The notes under the pieces are model-generated. The model searched no databases. It was not told the origin of the DNA and saw only the letters and a list, made by a program, of their open reading frames with translations. The position numbers and the translations under genes are program-made. A stretch of 64,000 bases of DNA from Alteromonas indica (GTDB lineage Bacteria > Pseudomonadota > Gammaproteobacteria > Enterobacterales > Alteromonadaceae): assembly GCA_003056425.1 (NCBI GenBank), contig PYVY01000009.1, positions 1 through 64,000 of the forward strand, given 5' to 3'. Below, one piece after another: positions 29,549 through 39,379 of this stretch; within the stretch, counting starts at the first letter, position 1; every line of letters begins with the position of its first letter.

Positions 29549-30961
29549 TCAGGTGCCGGAGGGACGGTGGCGTCGATTCAAAATACCGTCTCCGGCGTTA
29601 GTTGGTAGGGTTAAACTGTCGACAATTGAAAGCACAGCGATGCCTGCCATAATTAACATGGTAAGCTGAAAATCAATAATCCCCGGATTTTCTGTGGTGC
29701 CTTCAAGATAAAATGTTGCTACTGCCAGTGCCAGGGCGCCAATTGTAATCCCCAGCCCACGAGTCATTTGCATAATGACTGCGCTCAACGTATTGGCATC
29801 ACGCATTTTGTGTTGAGGAACATCGGCAAAGCCTAAAGTATTTAGGACAGTTAGATGCATTGAGCGGGTCATCCCACTGGTAAATAATATCAGCCCTAAT
29901 AGCCATGCAGGGGTTTGATTATCACACAGCGCTAAAGCGGCAAAACCGGCCGCTATGAGTAACGCATTATAAACAAGCACATTTTTAAAGCCGAAGCGAT
30001 TCATAATCCAAGTGGTAGCAGGTTTAACCACCAAATTACCAGCAAATAACCACAATAGTACCGTGCCGGCCTGAACCGGGGAGAACCCCATGCCTAGCTG
30101 CAGCATCAACGGGATAAGAAATGGCGCGCTGGATAGCGTTATGCGTATAACCGAGCCGCCAATCATGGTGGCCCGAAAGGTTCGAAATTTTAACGCTTCA
30201 AGGGAGAACAATGGCTGGCGGGTGAGCAACATATGCCTTACTGTGATGAATAGCAAGATAGCGCCAACGAGCATAATACCAGCAGGTAAATAGAAATTAT
30301 CTGGCCGGCTGCTAAACGACTCCAGACCGGCCATGAATAACCCAAAGCCAGCGCCACTTAGTAAGAAACCCTTTGTATCAAAGCGTTGGTGCTCACCCTT
30401 TTCATTATCCAGCAATAAGTGTGTAAATATCAGCGCCACGGCCCCCAGGGGAATGTTCATAAAGAATATCCACGACCAATGCCAGTTTTGTGATATCCAT
30501 CCGCCAAGTACCGGCCCGATCAACGGCGCACCTAAGGCTGGCCAGGTTAAAATAGCCATCGCTTTTACGATTTTTTCTTTGGGCAAATGCCGCAATACCA
30601 CAAGGCGGCCCACGGGTACCATCATCGCCCCGCCCACACCTTGTAATACGCGGGCGGCAGTAAACTCGTACAAGGTAGTGCTAAAGCCACATAATACTGA
30701 TGCCAGTACAAACACGATAATCGCCATCGAGAAAATACGTTTTGCACCAAAACGGTCGGCTGCCCAGCCGCTTATGGGTATAAATATGGTGACGGCCACC
30801 AGATAGGCGCTCACCCCAACGGACAAATGCGCCGCAGGTACAGAGAAATCTCTGGCCATCGCCGGTAAGGCCGTCGTTATGATCGTGGCATCCAGAATTT
30901 CCATGAATAAGGCGGCAGCAACCAAAAGTGCGGTCGCTGTTTTATTGTCAATTTTCGGCAT
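29549..30961 (-). CDS. DHA2-family MFS multidrug exporter
   Basis: This is a proton-driven drug efflux pump of the 14-helix DHA2/EmrB-QacA group. The protein starts MPKIDNKTATALLVAAALF at the ATG at 30961; a longer reading starts at a TTG. Motif D1 is seen as LDATIITTALPAMA near residue 25, motif A as GWAADRFGAKRIF, and motif C as GPVLGGWISQNWHWSWIFF. Length is about 470 aa. No membrane-fusion partner such as EmrA is next to it, so it may act alone or with a partner elsewhere. The substrate cannot be told. Confidence 0.87.
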   Translation of the reverse strand: MPKIDNKTATALLVAAALFMEILDATIITTALPAMARDFSVPAAHLSVGVSAYLVAVTIFIPISGWAADRFGAKRIFSMAIIVFVLASVLCGFSTTLYEFTAARVLQGVGGAMMVPVGRLVVLRHLPKEKIVKAMAILTWPALGAPLIGPVLGGWISQNWHWSWIFFMNIPLGAVALIFTHLLLDNEKGEHQRFDTKGFLLSGAGFGLFMAGLESFSSRPDNFYLPAGIMLVGAILLFITVRHMLLTRQPLFSLEALKFRTFRATMIGGSVIRITLSSAPFLIPLMLQLGMGFSPVQAGTVLLWLFAGNLVVKPATTWIMNRFGFKNVLVYNALLIAAGFAALALCDNQTPAWLLGLILFTSGMTRSMHLTVLNTLGFADVPQHKMRDANTLSAVIMQMTRGLGITIGALALAVATFYLEGTTENPGIIDFQLTMLIMAGIAVLSIVDSLTLPTNAGDGILNRRHRPSGT

Positions 30962-31227
30962 GGGTTGTGAAACTGTCTTATAGGTTGTGCTATAGCCCCT
31001 TGGCAGGGTACCTAGCAAGGCGTCTGAAGAGACCGGAAAAAAACGCAGCCATTATTGGCCTGAACGCCTTATTCTATAATGCGGGCAGTGCAGGATAGAT
31101 CAATCTGACAGCCAGTGAAAACCAGCTGTCAGAGCATTTGCCAGGGATTCTAAATAGTGAAATTAAACAATGCTATTATATAAAGTGGCTAGCTATACTC
31201 TGATGCGCTTTTAAGTCACAAACAACG

Positions 31228-31821
31228 TCAGATAATCTCAAAAGCTCTGACCACGCGCTGAACACCGTCTACGTTGCGGGCTATATCCACCGCATACGTG
31301 GCTTCCTGGTTGTTAACCCGGCCCATTAAAAATACTTCTGAATTTTGCACAACCACCCGAATTTGCAGCGACGGTACGTTTTCATTGGCCAGTAATTTCG
31401 CCCGCACTTTGTTAGCCAGCCAGATATCATATGCTTGGCCTGATGCGCCGATAGGTTCGGCTACCCGCACCTGATTATGTATTTTCTTGACGTGTTCTAC
31501 CTGTTTTACCTGCTCCACTGCCTGGCTGATTAACGCCTGTTCAGGAACCTGGCCGGTTATTAAGGCCACGCCATTGTAGATATCGATATTCAGATTGGTT
31601 TCGTCTTTCAACCGGGCATTTTCTGCCCAGCGAAATGAGACTTTACCTTCGGCATTCTGGTCATCAAGTTGCGTACCTACAGTGCGCCGGTCGTTAGCAA
31701 CTTTGGCCGCCGTAGCGCCAGCGCCTACTGCAAGCACCACGCAACCCTGCAGGCTACTCAATGCAAGCATAAAAGCGATAGGCCAGGCCAGCTTCCAGGT
31801 CTTCATACCGCGTACTGCCAT
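31228..31821 (-). CDS. dolP: BON-domain outer-membrane lipoprotein DolP-like
   Basis: DolP (formerly YraP) is an outer-membrane lipoprotein that supports envelope integrity. The lipobox LQGC places the lipidated Cys at residue 27. Two BON domains follow (about residues 65-130 and 140-197), with NLNIDIYNGVALITGQV and VVVQNSEVFLMGRV. I start at the ATG at 31821, 4 bases after the diaA stop with GAGG just upstream; the ATG at 31806 (MKTWKLAWPIAF) is also possible. Length is 197 aa. The order lpoA-yraN-diaA-dolP is the same as in E. coli. Confidence 0.92.
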   Translation of the reverse strand: MAVRGMKTWKLAWPIAFMLALSSLQGCVVLAVGAGATAAKVANDRRTVGTQLDDQNAEGKVSFRWAENARLKDETNLNIDIYNGVALITGQVPEQALISQAVEQVKQVEHVKKIHNQVRVAEPIGASGQAYDIWLANKVRAKLLANENVPSLQIRVVVQNSEVFLMGRVNNQEATYAVDIARNVDGVQRVVRAFEII

Positions 31822-31825
31822 TCTA

Positions 31826-32449
<624 letters not shown>

Positions 32450-32794
32450 TTATCCTGCAATGTTTTTAAACCATTGCAGACTATTATTATTAAATGTTAC
32501 CACATCAAATCGAATGGGTGTGTGGTTCGGGTTATGACCCCTGGCTATTAAAAAATGTTCGAACGTTACGGTCATTTTTGCCAACTTGGCGGCGGTAACC
32601 GTTTCCGCCGGATGGCCAAACTGGTTACTGGCGCGGGCTTTTACTTCAATGCAAACCCAGTAACCGCCGTCTCGCATAATAATGTCGAGCTCGCCAAAAC
32701 GGCTGTGTACATTGCTAGCAACAAAGCGCAGACCTTGCTGCTGTAGATAGGCAACAGCCTGCTGTTCGGCAAGCTGTCCTGCTCGTCGCGACAT
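32450..32794 (-). CDS. yraN: UPF0102 family protein YraN
   Basis: This 114-aa protein of the YraN/UPF0102 family has a nuclease-like fold. The motifs GLRFVASNVHSRFGELDIIMRD and VCIEVKARA carry the E, D and E-x-K residues of the restriction-endonuclease-like core. The substrate is not known. It begins 3 bp after the lpoA stop, so translation is likely coupled. Confidence 0.93.
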   Translation of the reverse strand: MSRRAGQLAEQQAVAYLQQQGLRFVASNVHSRFGELDIIMRDGGYWVCIEVKARASNQFGHPAETVTAAKLAKMTVTFEHFLIARGHNPNHTPIRFDVVTFNNNSLQWFKNIAG

Positions 32795-32797
32795 GGA

Positions 32798-34738
32798 TTA
32801 TTCGCCTTTATCCAAAGGCTTGACTCTTTCGTTATCAATTATCGCTTGTGGCAACACGCGTTTTACCTCGCCGTTAGCATTCATTGATAACATGCCGGTC
32901 AGGCCGTGCAAAGACGCCTGAGGCACTATCGATAAATTGGTCAGATAAGGCAACATTTGGAAAGCATCGACACCAAAGGCAAAAAACCGAGACTGGGAAG
33001 TACTGCGTACCGGCCACAGTTGGCGCGTTTCATTTTCAAGTGTTTGCCACTGATGTGCGGGTAATAACCAGGGCATATCGATGAAGCGAACATTTTGTAA
33101 ATCCCGCCATTGGTTATTGCTGCTGTCATATTCCATTGAACGAGAAGTCGCGTAAACCGGCACCGTTTTGCCATCAAATGGGCTGAGGCTAGCTTCTACC
33201 ATCGGGTTTAGCAGCTCTGTTTGTTCTGGCGAAGCGAACACCACAATAGCATCAATATCGTGGCGGTTTCGGGTAACGTTATGCAGCTTCTCATTAACCA
33301 TGTAACGAATCTGATCAATCCGGGTTTTGCTTTGCGCTACCCCTAATGACTCGGTAATCCCTTCTTTTAGCGATGCGCTATCGGTATAACGCACTACATC
33401 CAGTTCGTGCCCCTGGGTTCTTCCAGTTTGTTTGACCTGCGCTTGCCAGCGTTGTTGAAACGCATCGAGCAATCGCTGATAAATAGCACCATCAGCGGCC
33501 ACCACGATGGGCGAGCGATAACCTTTGGCAAAAATTTCATCGGCCAACTGGTAAGCTTCATCTTCTGGGGCAAGGGCAAACCAGGCTGCATATTTAGGCA
33601 GTAAATTCGAAATATATAGGTCTTCAGGAATTAAGGCCTGGGCAGACGCGCTTATACTGGCCTGGGGAAGCAAATCTACCCGGTTTAGTGCAAGCAGGTG
33701 GGTATCGGGTGCCAGCAGGGGAAGTAATCCTTCAATATTTTCTTTCAAAAGGGGGCCGATAAGCCATTTGGTATCACCCACCGCTGAGGCTAGCTGTTCA
33801 GCCGTTTTGTTGTTGGTATCAATAAACTCTAACTGCTGCGCAAACCCAGAAGAGTCTTGACCAGTACGTGCATAATAGCCAGCGAGTATCCCTTCTTTAA
33901 TGGCTTTGCCGGTAGCAGCAAACCGGCCACTTAATGGTAGCAGCACCGCCGCCTTCGTAATGCGTACGGATGTTAATCGGGAGGCCTGGGTAACCTCTTC
34001 AGGTAGGAATTCAACCAGCGCGGAGCCTCGGTAAACCTGTCGAAACTGATTTAATTCTGCCGTTAATGCCTGACTGTTAAGCCCATGGCGGGCAAGTAAC
34101 TGGTGTAGTGACAGGTAAGGCTGTAGTGCTGGGTAGGTTTGCGCCGCATCGGATAACGCTTCGACGGGCGTTTGGTTTATCCACCGCCATACCCGCTCCA
34201 CAGAGGCCCCCGATGGGGTCATGATTTGGACATAATTATTGGCCGCTGCCAGATAGTCGGCCTGTTTTTCATACAGTTCGGTAAGGATGCGACGCTGTCT
34301 GGCTTGCAGTTCAGGGTTTTCGGCTAATGGTAACAATAAATCAATAAGCGCTTGCGGGTTGGCATCTGGCGCATCGCTGTAACTTTGCGCCAATAGCGTA
34401 TTTGCTGTGGCCTGCTGAGATGGCGCTAAGCCTGTTTTATTTAGCATCAGCAATAGCTTTCGGGCACGTTTGTGGTCATCTTCCTGCAGATATGCCGTAG
34501 CGGCATCAAGCAGCAGTGCATCACGCTGGGTTTTATCCGCCCGTTCTTGCCATACCTCCCGGGCCTGTCGAATAAGCGCGTCGGCAGACAGCGTAACTAT
34601 TTTTTCTTCTACCTGGGGAGCAGGCTGCGCCGGTACTGAAGAGCGCTGTACCGTTGGGCTGCTACAGGCTGTCAGTACCAGAGCACCAGCGAAAAATCCG
34701 CATTTTAAAAGCAATTTAAGAGGGCTTGCCTGATACAC
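32798..34738 (-). CDS. lpoA: penicillin-binding protein activator LpoA
   Basis: LpoA is an outer-membrane lipoprotein that reaches through the periplasm and activates the PBP1A murein synthase. I start at the GTG at 34738, which has AAGGA about 8 bases upstream and gives a short signal peptide ending in the lipobox LTACSS. A longer reading to 34942 would overlap the divergent rsmI. An N-terminal helical TPR-like domain (about residues 40-260) is followed by a two-lobed periplasmic-binding-protein-like domain starting at KAAVLLPLSGRFAATGKAIKE. Length is 646 aa. It leads yraN-diaA-dolP. Confidence 0.92.
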   Translation of the reverse strand: MYQASPLKLLLKCGFFAGALVLTACSSPTVQRSSVPAQPAPQVEEKIVTLSADALIRQAREVWQERADKTQRDALLLDAATAYLQEDDHKRARKLLLMLNKTGLAPSQQATANTLLAQSYSDAPDANPQALIDLLLPLAENPELQARQRRILTELYEKQADYLAAANNYVQIMTPSGASVERVWRWINQTPVEALSDAAQTYPALQPYLSLHQLLARHGLNSQALTAELNQFRQVYRGSALVEFLPEEVTQASRLTSVRITKAAVLLPLSGRFAATGKAIKEGILAGYYARTGQDSSGFAQQLEFIDTNNKTAEQLASAVGDTKWLIGPLLKENIEGLLPLLAPDTHLLALNRVDLLPQASISASAQALIPEDLYISNLLPKYAAWFALAPEDEAYQLADEIFAKGYRSPIVVAADGAIYQRLLDAFQQRWQAQVKQTGRTQGHELDVVRYTDSASLKEGITESLGVAQSKTRIDQIRYMVNEKLHNVTRNRHDIDAIVVFASPEQTELLNPMVEASLSPFDGKTVPVYATSRSMEYDSSNNQWRDLQNVRFIDMPWLLPAHQWQTLENETRQLWPVRSTSQSRFFAFGVDAFQMLPYLTNLSIVPQASLHGLTGMLSMNANGEVKRVLPQAIIDNERVKPLDKGE

Positions 34739-34877
34739 GCAGGAATCCTTTTGGGCCAGTTTTACCAATTGGTAGCCAAGTTTATCTGAACACACAGGAA
34801 AATCTATGGCTGGCGCGATAAACAGGCCATAAGGCGTGTTACACTTTTGCCCTTTCACGTTAACTGACCAGGTAAGT

Positions 34878-35726
34878 ATGGCCGACCAAGCAACCTTATA
34901 CATTGTTCCTACCCCCATTGGCAATCTGGACGATATTACCACCAGGGCCCTGCAGACGTTAGAAACGGTAAACTGGATAGCCGCTGAGGATACCCGGCAT
35001 ACGCATAAACTGTTGCAACACTACGGTATAAAAACCCGCACTATGTCGTTGCACGAGCATAACGAAGATAAGCGTGCCACTATGCTGGTTCACCGGTTAC
35101 AGGGGGGCGAGTCAGTCGCCCTGGTAAGCGATGCAGGTACACCATTGATCAGCGATCCGGGCTTTGTGTTAGTGAGAAAATGCCGCGAACATAATATTCA
35201 GGTAGTGCCCTTGCCTGGTCCCTGCGCTGCTATTACCGCGTTAAGCGGATCGGGGCTGCCCACCGATCGGTTTATTTTTGAAGGTTTTTTACCGGCCAAA
35301 AGTCAGGCCCGTAGTAGCGCCCTCAAGCTGTTACTGGAGCGCACCTGTACCAGCGTTTTTTATGAAGCCCCAAGACGTATTTACGATACCCTGACTGATA
35401 TCAATACGGTGTTAGGTAAAGAACGCCAACTGGTACTGGCCAAAGAATTATCAAAATCCTACGAAGCGTTTGTCAGCGGTACAGCAGACGAGATAATGGC
35501 CTGGATGGATGCAGAGCCTGGGCGGCAAAAAGGCGAATTTGTTCTGATGGTAGCGGGCGCTGCGCCGGTAACCAGTGAGTTACCGCCTCAGGCGCTTGAG
35601 TTATTGGCCCTGTTAAGCGCAGAGCTACCCCTTAAAAAAGCTGCCGCCATTGTCGCCACGCATTACAAGCTAAAAAAGAATGCGCTGTATCAAGCCGGGC
35701 TGACGTTAAATAATGATCCGGGCTAA
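34878..35726 (+). CDS. rsmI: 16S rRNA 2'-O-ribose methyltransferase RsmI
   Basis: RsmI methylates C1402 of 16S rRNA using SAM. The protein begins MADQATLYIVPTPIGNLDDI at the ATG at 34878, with AGGTAAG just before it; an earlier TTG at 34836 adds no family residues. SDAGTPLISDPG, VPLPGPCAAITALSGSGL and FYEAPRRIYDTL are the family signatures. Length is 282 aa. It is divergent from lpoA, with about 140 bp between starts, as in many gammaproteobacteria. Confidence 0.95.
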   Translation: MADQATLYIVPTPIGNLDDITTRALQTLETVNWIAAEDTRHTHKLLQHYGIKTRTMSLHEHNEDKRATMLVHRLQGGESVALVSDAGTPLISDPGFVLVRKCREHNIQVVPLPGPCAAITALSGSGLPTDRFIFEGFLPAKSQARSSALKLLLERTCTSVFYEAPRRIYDTLTDINTVLGKERQLVLAKELSKSYEAFVSGTADEIMAWMDAEPGRQKGEFVLMVAGAAPVTSELPPQALELLALLSAELPLKKAAAIVATHYKLKKNALYQAGLTLNNDPG

Positions 35727-35779
35727 ACATTTTTGCTGGTGCGGGCGTACCAATGATGAATAGTTAATTGGAGGCTTCA

Positions 35780-36046
35780 ATGGTAGCACGTACCCTGAAA
35801 TTGGATATTAGTGACGGTACCTGGATGGTTAACGTCATCGATGACCATAATGATGATGGTAAATACGAGCTGTTACACCCGCACAAAGAGGCGCAAATAC
35901 AGGTAGATGAAAACCACCTTCAAGCGCTTGAGTACAATATTGTAGCCAGCGCGGGTACGCGCTACAAATTAACGCTGGATGACGCGATATTAGCTGAAGG
36001 TGAGGTAGGGGACAGCGGCGTAGCCAACGGGCGGGGCGTAGTGTAA
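35780..36046 (+). CDS. small acidic hypothetical protein
   Basis: This 88-aa protein starts at the ATG at 35780 with GGAGG 6 bases upstream; a TTG four codons earlier lies on the ribosome site. It is acidic, with no signal peptide or membrane segment, and predicted mostly beta: LKLDISDGTWMVNVIDDHND, then YKLTLDDAILAEGEVGDSG. I do not recognise the family. It follows rsmI by 53 bp and ends before a strong terminator, so it may share the rsmI transcript. Confidence 0.65.
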   Translation: MVARTLKLDISDGTWMVNVIDDHNDDGKYELLHPHKEAQIQVDENHLQALEYNIVASAGTRYKLTLDDAILAEGEVGDSGVANGRGVV

Positions 36047-36112
36047 TTATCGAAACACGTCTATTGCCCTGTGCATACCCAGCCGGGGTTGCTGCGCACC
36101 AGGTCAGATAGC

Positions 36113-36147
36113 CCCAAAAAAGCCACACTGGGTGTGGCTTTTTTGGG
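36113..36147. terminator. strong bidirectional terminator
   Basis: A perfect 16-bp stem (CCCAAAAAAGCCACAC and its complement) surrounds a 3-base loop. Each strand has a GC core followed by six T and then GGG, so it can stop transcripts from both sides: the small acidic protein gene from the left and, if needed, the nspC operon from the right, 125 bp away. Confidence 0.9.
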
Positions 36148-36270
36148 TAGCTAATCAGCTTAACAACACGGTTTAACAATGCATTGACTGTCTTACTCAG
36201 CTACTGCGCCTATGCGTTGTAATTCGCCGCCATGGCATGACGCCTGCGGCGTAAAGCGTATTGTAAAGAT

Positions 36271-37401
36271 TTAGGATAACCGAGCTTTAAAGTCGGCATA
36301 GGTAAACTGACGGACTAGCTCAAATTCATCATTTGCACGCAAGATACCAATTGACGGATGTTCCACCCCGTTAAAAAACGACGTTTTGACCATGGTGTAA
36401 TGCATCATGTCTTCAAACTGTAAACGATCGCCCGGTTGTAAGGGGGCATCAAATGAATATGAATCAATGACATCGCCAGCCAGGCACGAATTACCCCCTA
36501 GCTTATAGTCGTAGGCTTTCTCACCTGGCAAGCCTGCATGGGTAATCGCAGGTCTGTACGGCATTTCCAGTACATCTGGCATGTGAGCGGTCGCAGAAAT
36601 ATCCAAAATGGCAATTTTTCCGTCATTTTCTACAATATCCACCACCTCAGCAATTAAGGGGCCGGTTTGCCAAGCCACGGCTGAGCCAGGCTCTAAAATG
36701 ATATCCAGATGCGGATAGCGCTGCTTAAAGTAAGTTAAAACCGCAATAAGATGAGCCACATCGTAGCCCTGGCGTGTCATTAGATGCCCACCACCCAGGT
36801 TAAGCCATTTTAGCTGGCCGAGCCACGGTCCGAAGCGCTGCTCAATAGCATTAAGTGTACGCTCTGTGGCGTAGGAATCACATTCGCATAAATTATGACA
36901 ATGGAAACCTTCGATACCAGTTAAATCAGCGTCATTCAATTCGCTGGCCCGAATCCCCAGCCGCGAACCTGGTGCTGCCGGATCATACAGCGGCGTATCA
37001 GCTTCTTGATGCTCGGGGTTAATCCGCAAGCCCAGCGACACGCCCGGTAATGCCTCACGATAAGCGCTGAACTGGCTTAAGCTGTTAAACGACAAGTGAT
37101 TGACCAGGTCGGCCAGTTGCGCAATATCAGCTTGCTTATAAGCTGGCGCGTAAGCATGCACTTCTTTGCCCATCTCGCTAGCCAGTTTGGCTTCCCATAC
37201 TGAGCTGGCCGTGGCGCCATGTAAGTAAGGTTTGATAATTTCAAAGCTCGACCACATGGAAAAACCTTTCAGCGCCAGAATAATTCTGGCGCCCGATTCA
37301 TCCTGCACCCGCTTCATCAGCTTAAGATTCGCCACCAGGCGTGCTTCTTCAAGTACATAACACGGCGACGGTATCTCACTGCGCTGGGTTAAATCAGTCA
37401 A
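36271..37401 (-). CDS. nspC: carboxynorspermidine/carboxyspermidine decarboxylase
   Basis: NspC is a PLP enzyme that decarboxylates carboxynorspermidine or carboxyspermidine to norspermidine or spermidine. It has the alanine-racemase-like barrel of the group IV decarboxylases. RIILALKGFSMWSSFEIIKP contains the PLP Lys, LNLGGGHLMTRQGYD binds the phosphate, and GNSCLAGDVID holds the C-terminal Cys that reaches across the dimer. Length of 376 aa is normal. It follows its synthase by 15 bp. The pair replaces the SpeE route for triamines. Confidence 0.95.
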   Translation of the reverse strand: MTDLTQRSEIPSPCYVLEEARLVANLKLMKRVQDESGARIILALKGFSMWSSFEIIKPYLHGATASSVWEAKLASEMGKEVHAYAPAYKQADIAQLADLVNHLSFNSLSQFSAYREALPGVSLGLRINPEHQEADTPLYDPAAPGSRLGIRASELNDADLTGIEGFHCHNLCECDSYATERTLNAIEQRFGPWLGQLKWLNLGGGHLMTRQGYDVAHLIAVLTYFKQRYPHLDIILEPGSAVAWQTGPLIAEVVDIVENDGKIAILDISATAHMPDVLEMPYRPAITHAGLPGEKAYDYKLGGNSCLAGDVIDSYSFDAPLQPGDRLQFEDMMHYTMVKTSFFNGVEHPSIGILRANDEFELVRQFTYADFKARLS

Positions 37402-37416
37402 GGCTATTCTCCTGCC

Positions 37417-38619
37417 TTAGCGGGTAAAAGGGCTGCTGTCACACTCCAGCACGTGCCACGGTAAACCATGTTTGTTCAGCTCATCCATAAACGGGTCTGG
37501 ATCAAACTGTTCCATGTTCCAAACGCCCGGTTCTTTCCAAACCTTATTAAGCATCAACATTGCACCAATCATTGCCGGCACACCCGTAGTGTAAGATACC
37601 GCCTGGGCACCTACTTCTTCGTTTGTTTTGGCATGGTCGCAATTGTTGTAAATAAAGATGGTTTTTTCCTGACCGTCTTTCATACCGGTGATATAGGTAC
37701 CAATACAAGTCATTCCGGTATAGCCTTCAGCCAACGAGCCGGGGTTGGGCAATACCGCTTTTAAAAACTCCAGCGGAACAATTTTTTGGCCTTGGTAGTC
37801 AATTGGCGCAATACTGGTCATGCCGATACCTTCCAGTACCCGCAGATGGTTAAGATAGGCATCACCAAAGGTCATCCAGAAGCGGGCCCGCTTAAGGGTA
37901 GGGAAGTGTTTTACGATGGACTCAAGCTCTTCGTGATACATCAAATAAGACGGTCTGACGCCAATATTCTGATAATCAAGATCTTCGCGCACGCTCAAAG
38001 GATCGGTTTCTTTCCATTCACCTTCTTCAAAGAACTTTCCACGTTGGGTAATTTCGCGGATATTAATTTCCGGGTTGAAATTAGTCGCAAAGGCCTGACC
38101 GTGGTCGCCGCCGTTACAATCAACAATGTCCAGATAGTGAATTTCATCAAAGTAGTGCTTAGCTGCATAGGCAGTGAATACATTGGTCACACCGGGATCA
38201 AAACCAGAGCCCAATAGCGCCATAATGCCGGCGTCTTTGAACTTATCCTGATACGCCCACTGCCAGCTGTATTCGAACTTTGCTTCATCTTTCGGTTCGT
38301 AGTTAGCGGTATCCAGGTAATCCGTACCGGTAGCCAAACAGGCATCCATAATAGGCAGGTCTTGATACGGTAAGGCAAGGTTAATTACCAGATCGGGTTT
38401 AACCTCGTTAATCAGCTTTTCAACTTCGCTGGCATTATCCGCATCCACAGCGAATACCGCCTTAACGCGATCTTCACCTACTTCTTTTTGCAGGGCTTCG
38501 CACTTGGAAACAGTACGACTGGCCAGGAAAATTTCGTCAAATTGCTCCGGTAAGCGGGCACATTTTTTAACGGTTACTGCTGCGACGCCGCCGGCGCCGA
38601 TGATTAATACTCGAGACAT
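37417..38619 (-). CDS. carboxynorspermidine synthase (saccharopine-dehydrogenase-like)
   Basis: This NADPH enzyme condenses aspartate semialdehyde with diaminopropane or putrescine and reduces the product to carboxynorspermidine or carboxyspermidine. The Rossmann motif VLIIGAGGVAAVTVKKCARL is at the N-terminus, and DTANYEPKDEAKFEYSWQW and DPGVTNVFTAYAAKHY match this branch of saccharopine dehydrogenases. The adjacent nspC makes the assignment firm over lysine metabolism. Length is 400 aa. Aspartate semialdehyde also feeds thrA, so both draw from one pool. Confidence 0.93.
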   Translation of the reverse strand: MSRVLIIGAGGVAAVTVKKCARLPEQFDEIFLASRTVSKCEALQKEVGEDRVKAVFAVDADNASEVEKLINEVKPDLVINLALPYQDLPIMDACLATGTDYLDTANYEPKDEAKFEYSWQWAYQDKFKDAGIMALLGSGFDPGVTNVFTAYAAKHYFDEIHYLDIVDCNGGDHGQAFATNFNPEINIREITQRGKFFEEGEWKETDPLSVREDLDYQNIGVRPSYLMYHEELESIVKHFPTLKRARFWMTFGDAYLNHLRVLEGIGMTSIAPIDYQGQKIVPLEFLKAVLPNPGSLAEGYTGMTCIGTYITGMKDGQEKTIFIYNNCDHAKTNEEVGAQAVSYTTGVPAMIGAMLMLNKVWKEPGVWNMEQFDPDPFMDELNKHGLPWHVLECDSSPFTR

Positions 38620-38847
38620 AAGTCAGTTCCCAAGGTGTTGAAATTTGCGCTGAATCCTAGCAGACATCATTAAATTGGCAAGCAAAGTTGATGTCTGCGG
38701 CGATGAATTTTTATTGACAGCGGGCCCTGCCATAAGGGCAGAGTATGCCACTCTTAGCCGTAGTTTACCCTATACAAACCTGGTGTGTGAAACCATCCCG
38801 GATCACAAACGTTTATCCCCACTCGCTTGACAGGGGGGGCGTTACGG

Positions 38848-39249
38848 CTAATTAGCCAATGGCGGAGATACGACAATTTTTTTACCCACCCGAAAGTAGG
38901 GATAAAGCAACATGACTTCTTCGCCATCCGGGCTGGATGCATTGATTGCAATTGCATCAAGCTTTTCGTGATACTCGGTTTGCACGGTGGCGGCATATAC
39001 CAACACACTATAACTGTGAGAATCAGTGGTGGTGTCGATAATTCGCCATTGTAACTGCTCAATCAGATAGCTTTCGTTTTGATATTTAAGCTGTTCATCA
39101 GTAAACAAACAGCCAATTTTGCCGTCTTCATAAATTGCTGCAAATGGATAAATTGCCTGACAATGGGGAAGCATCAACTCGCACAAAGATAATGCACGGG
39201 TAACCAAAAGCTGCAATGGCTGAGATAGTTGTGTCGGACCATTTATCAC
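38848..39249 (-). CDS. conserved hypothetical protein
   Basis: I start at a GTG at 39249 because AGGAGG lies 8 bases upstream; a reading to 39405 would overlap the next gene upstream and lacks a ribosome site. The 133-aa product (MINGPTQLSQPLQLLVTRAL...) has no signal or membrane segment. It contains LMLPHCQAIYPFAAIYEDGK and ends with a basic strand. I do not know its family or role. It follows the PLP-enzyme gene by 130 bp. Confidence 0.65.
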   Translation of the reverse strand: MINGPTQLSQPLQLLVTRALSLCELMLPHCQAIYPFAAIYEDGKIGCLFTDEQLKYQNESYLIEQLQWRIIDTTTDSHSYSVLVYAATVQTEYHEKLDAIAINASSPDGEEVMLLYPYFRVGKKIVVSPPLAN

Positions 39250-39379
39250 GGGAAAAACCTCCTGTGCCCACACCGGCAGACGGTGGCACGGTAAAACTGT
39301 TATAAGTTGATAGGAAACGCATGATGTATACAACACCTTGCCTGCCGTCCCTTTTGAACGAAAAAAACGCCGGCTAAGA

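Noticed and set aside
29617-29626. Third TGTCGACA-type palindrome inside the MFS gene
   Set aside because: It lies at the 3' end of a coding sequence, far from any start, so chance is likely.
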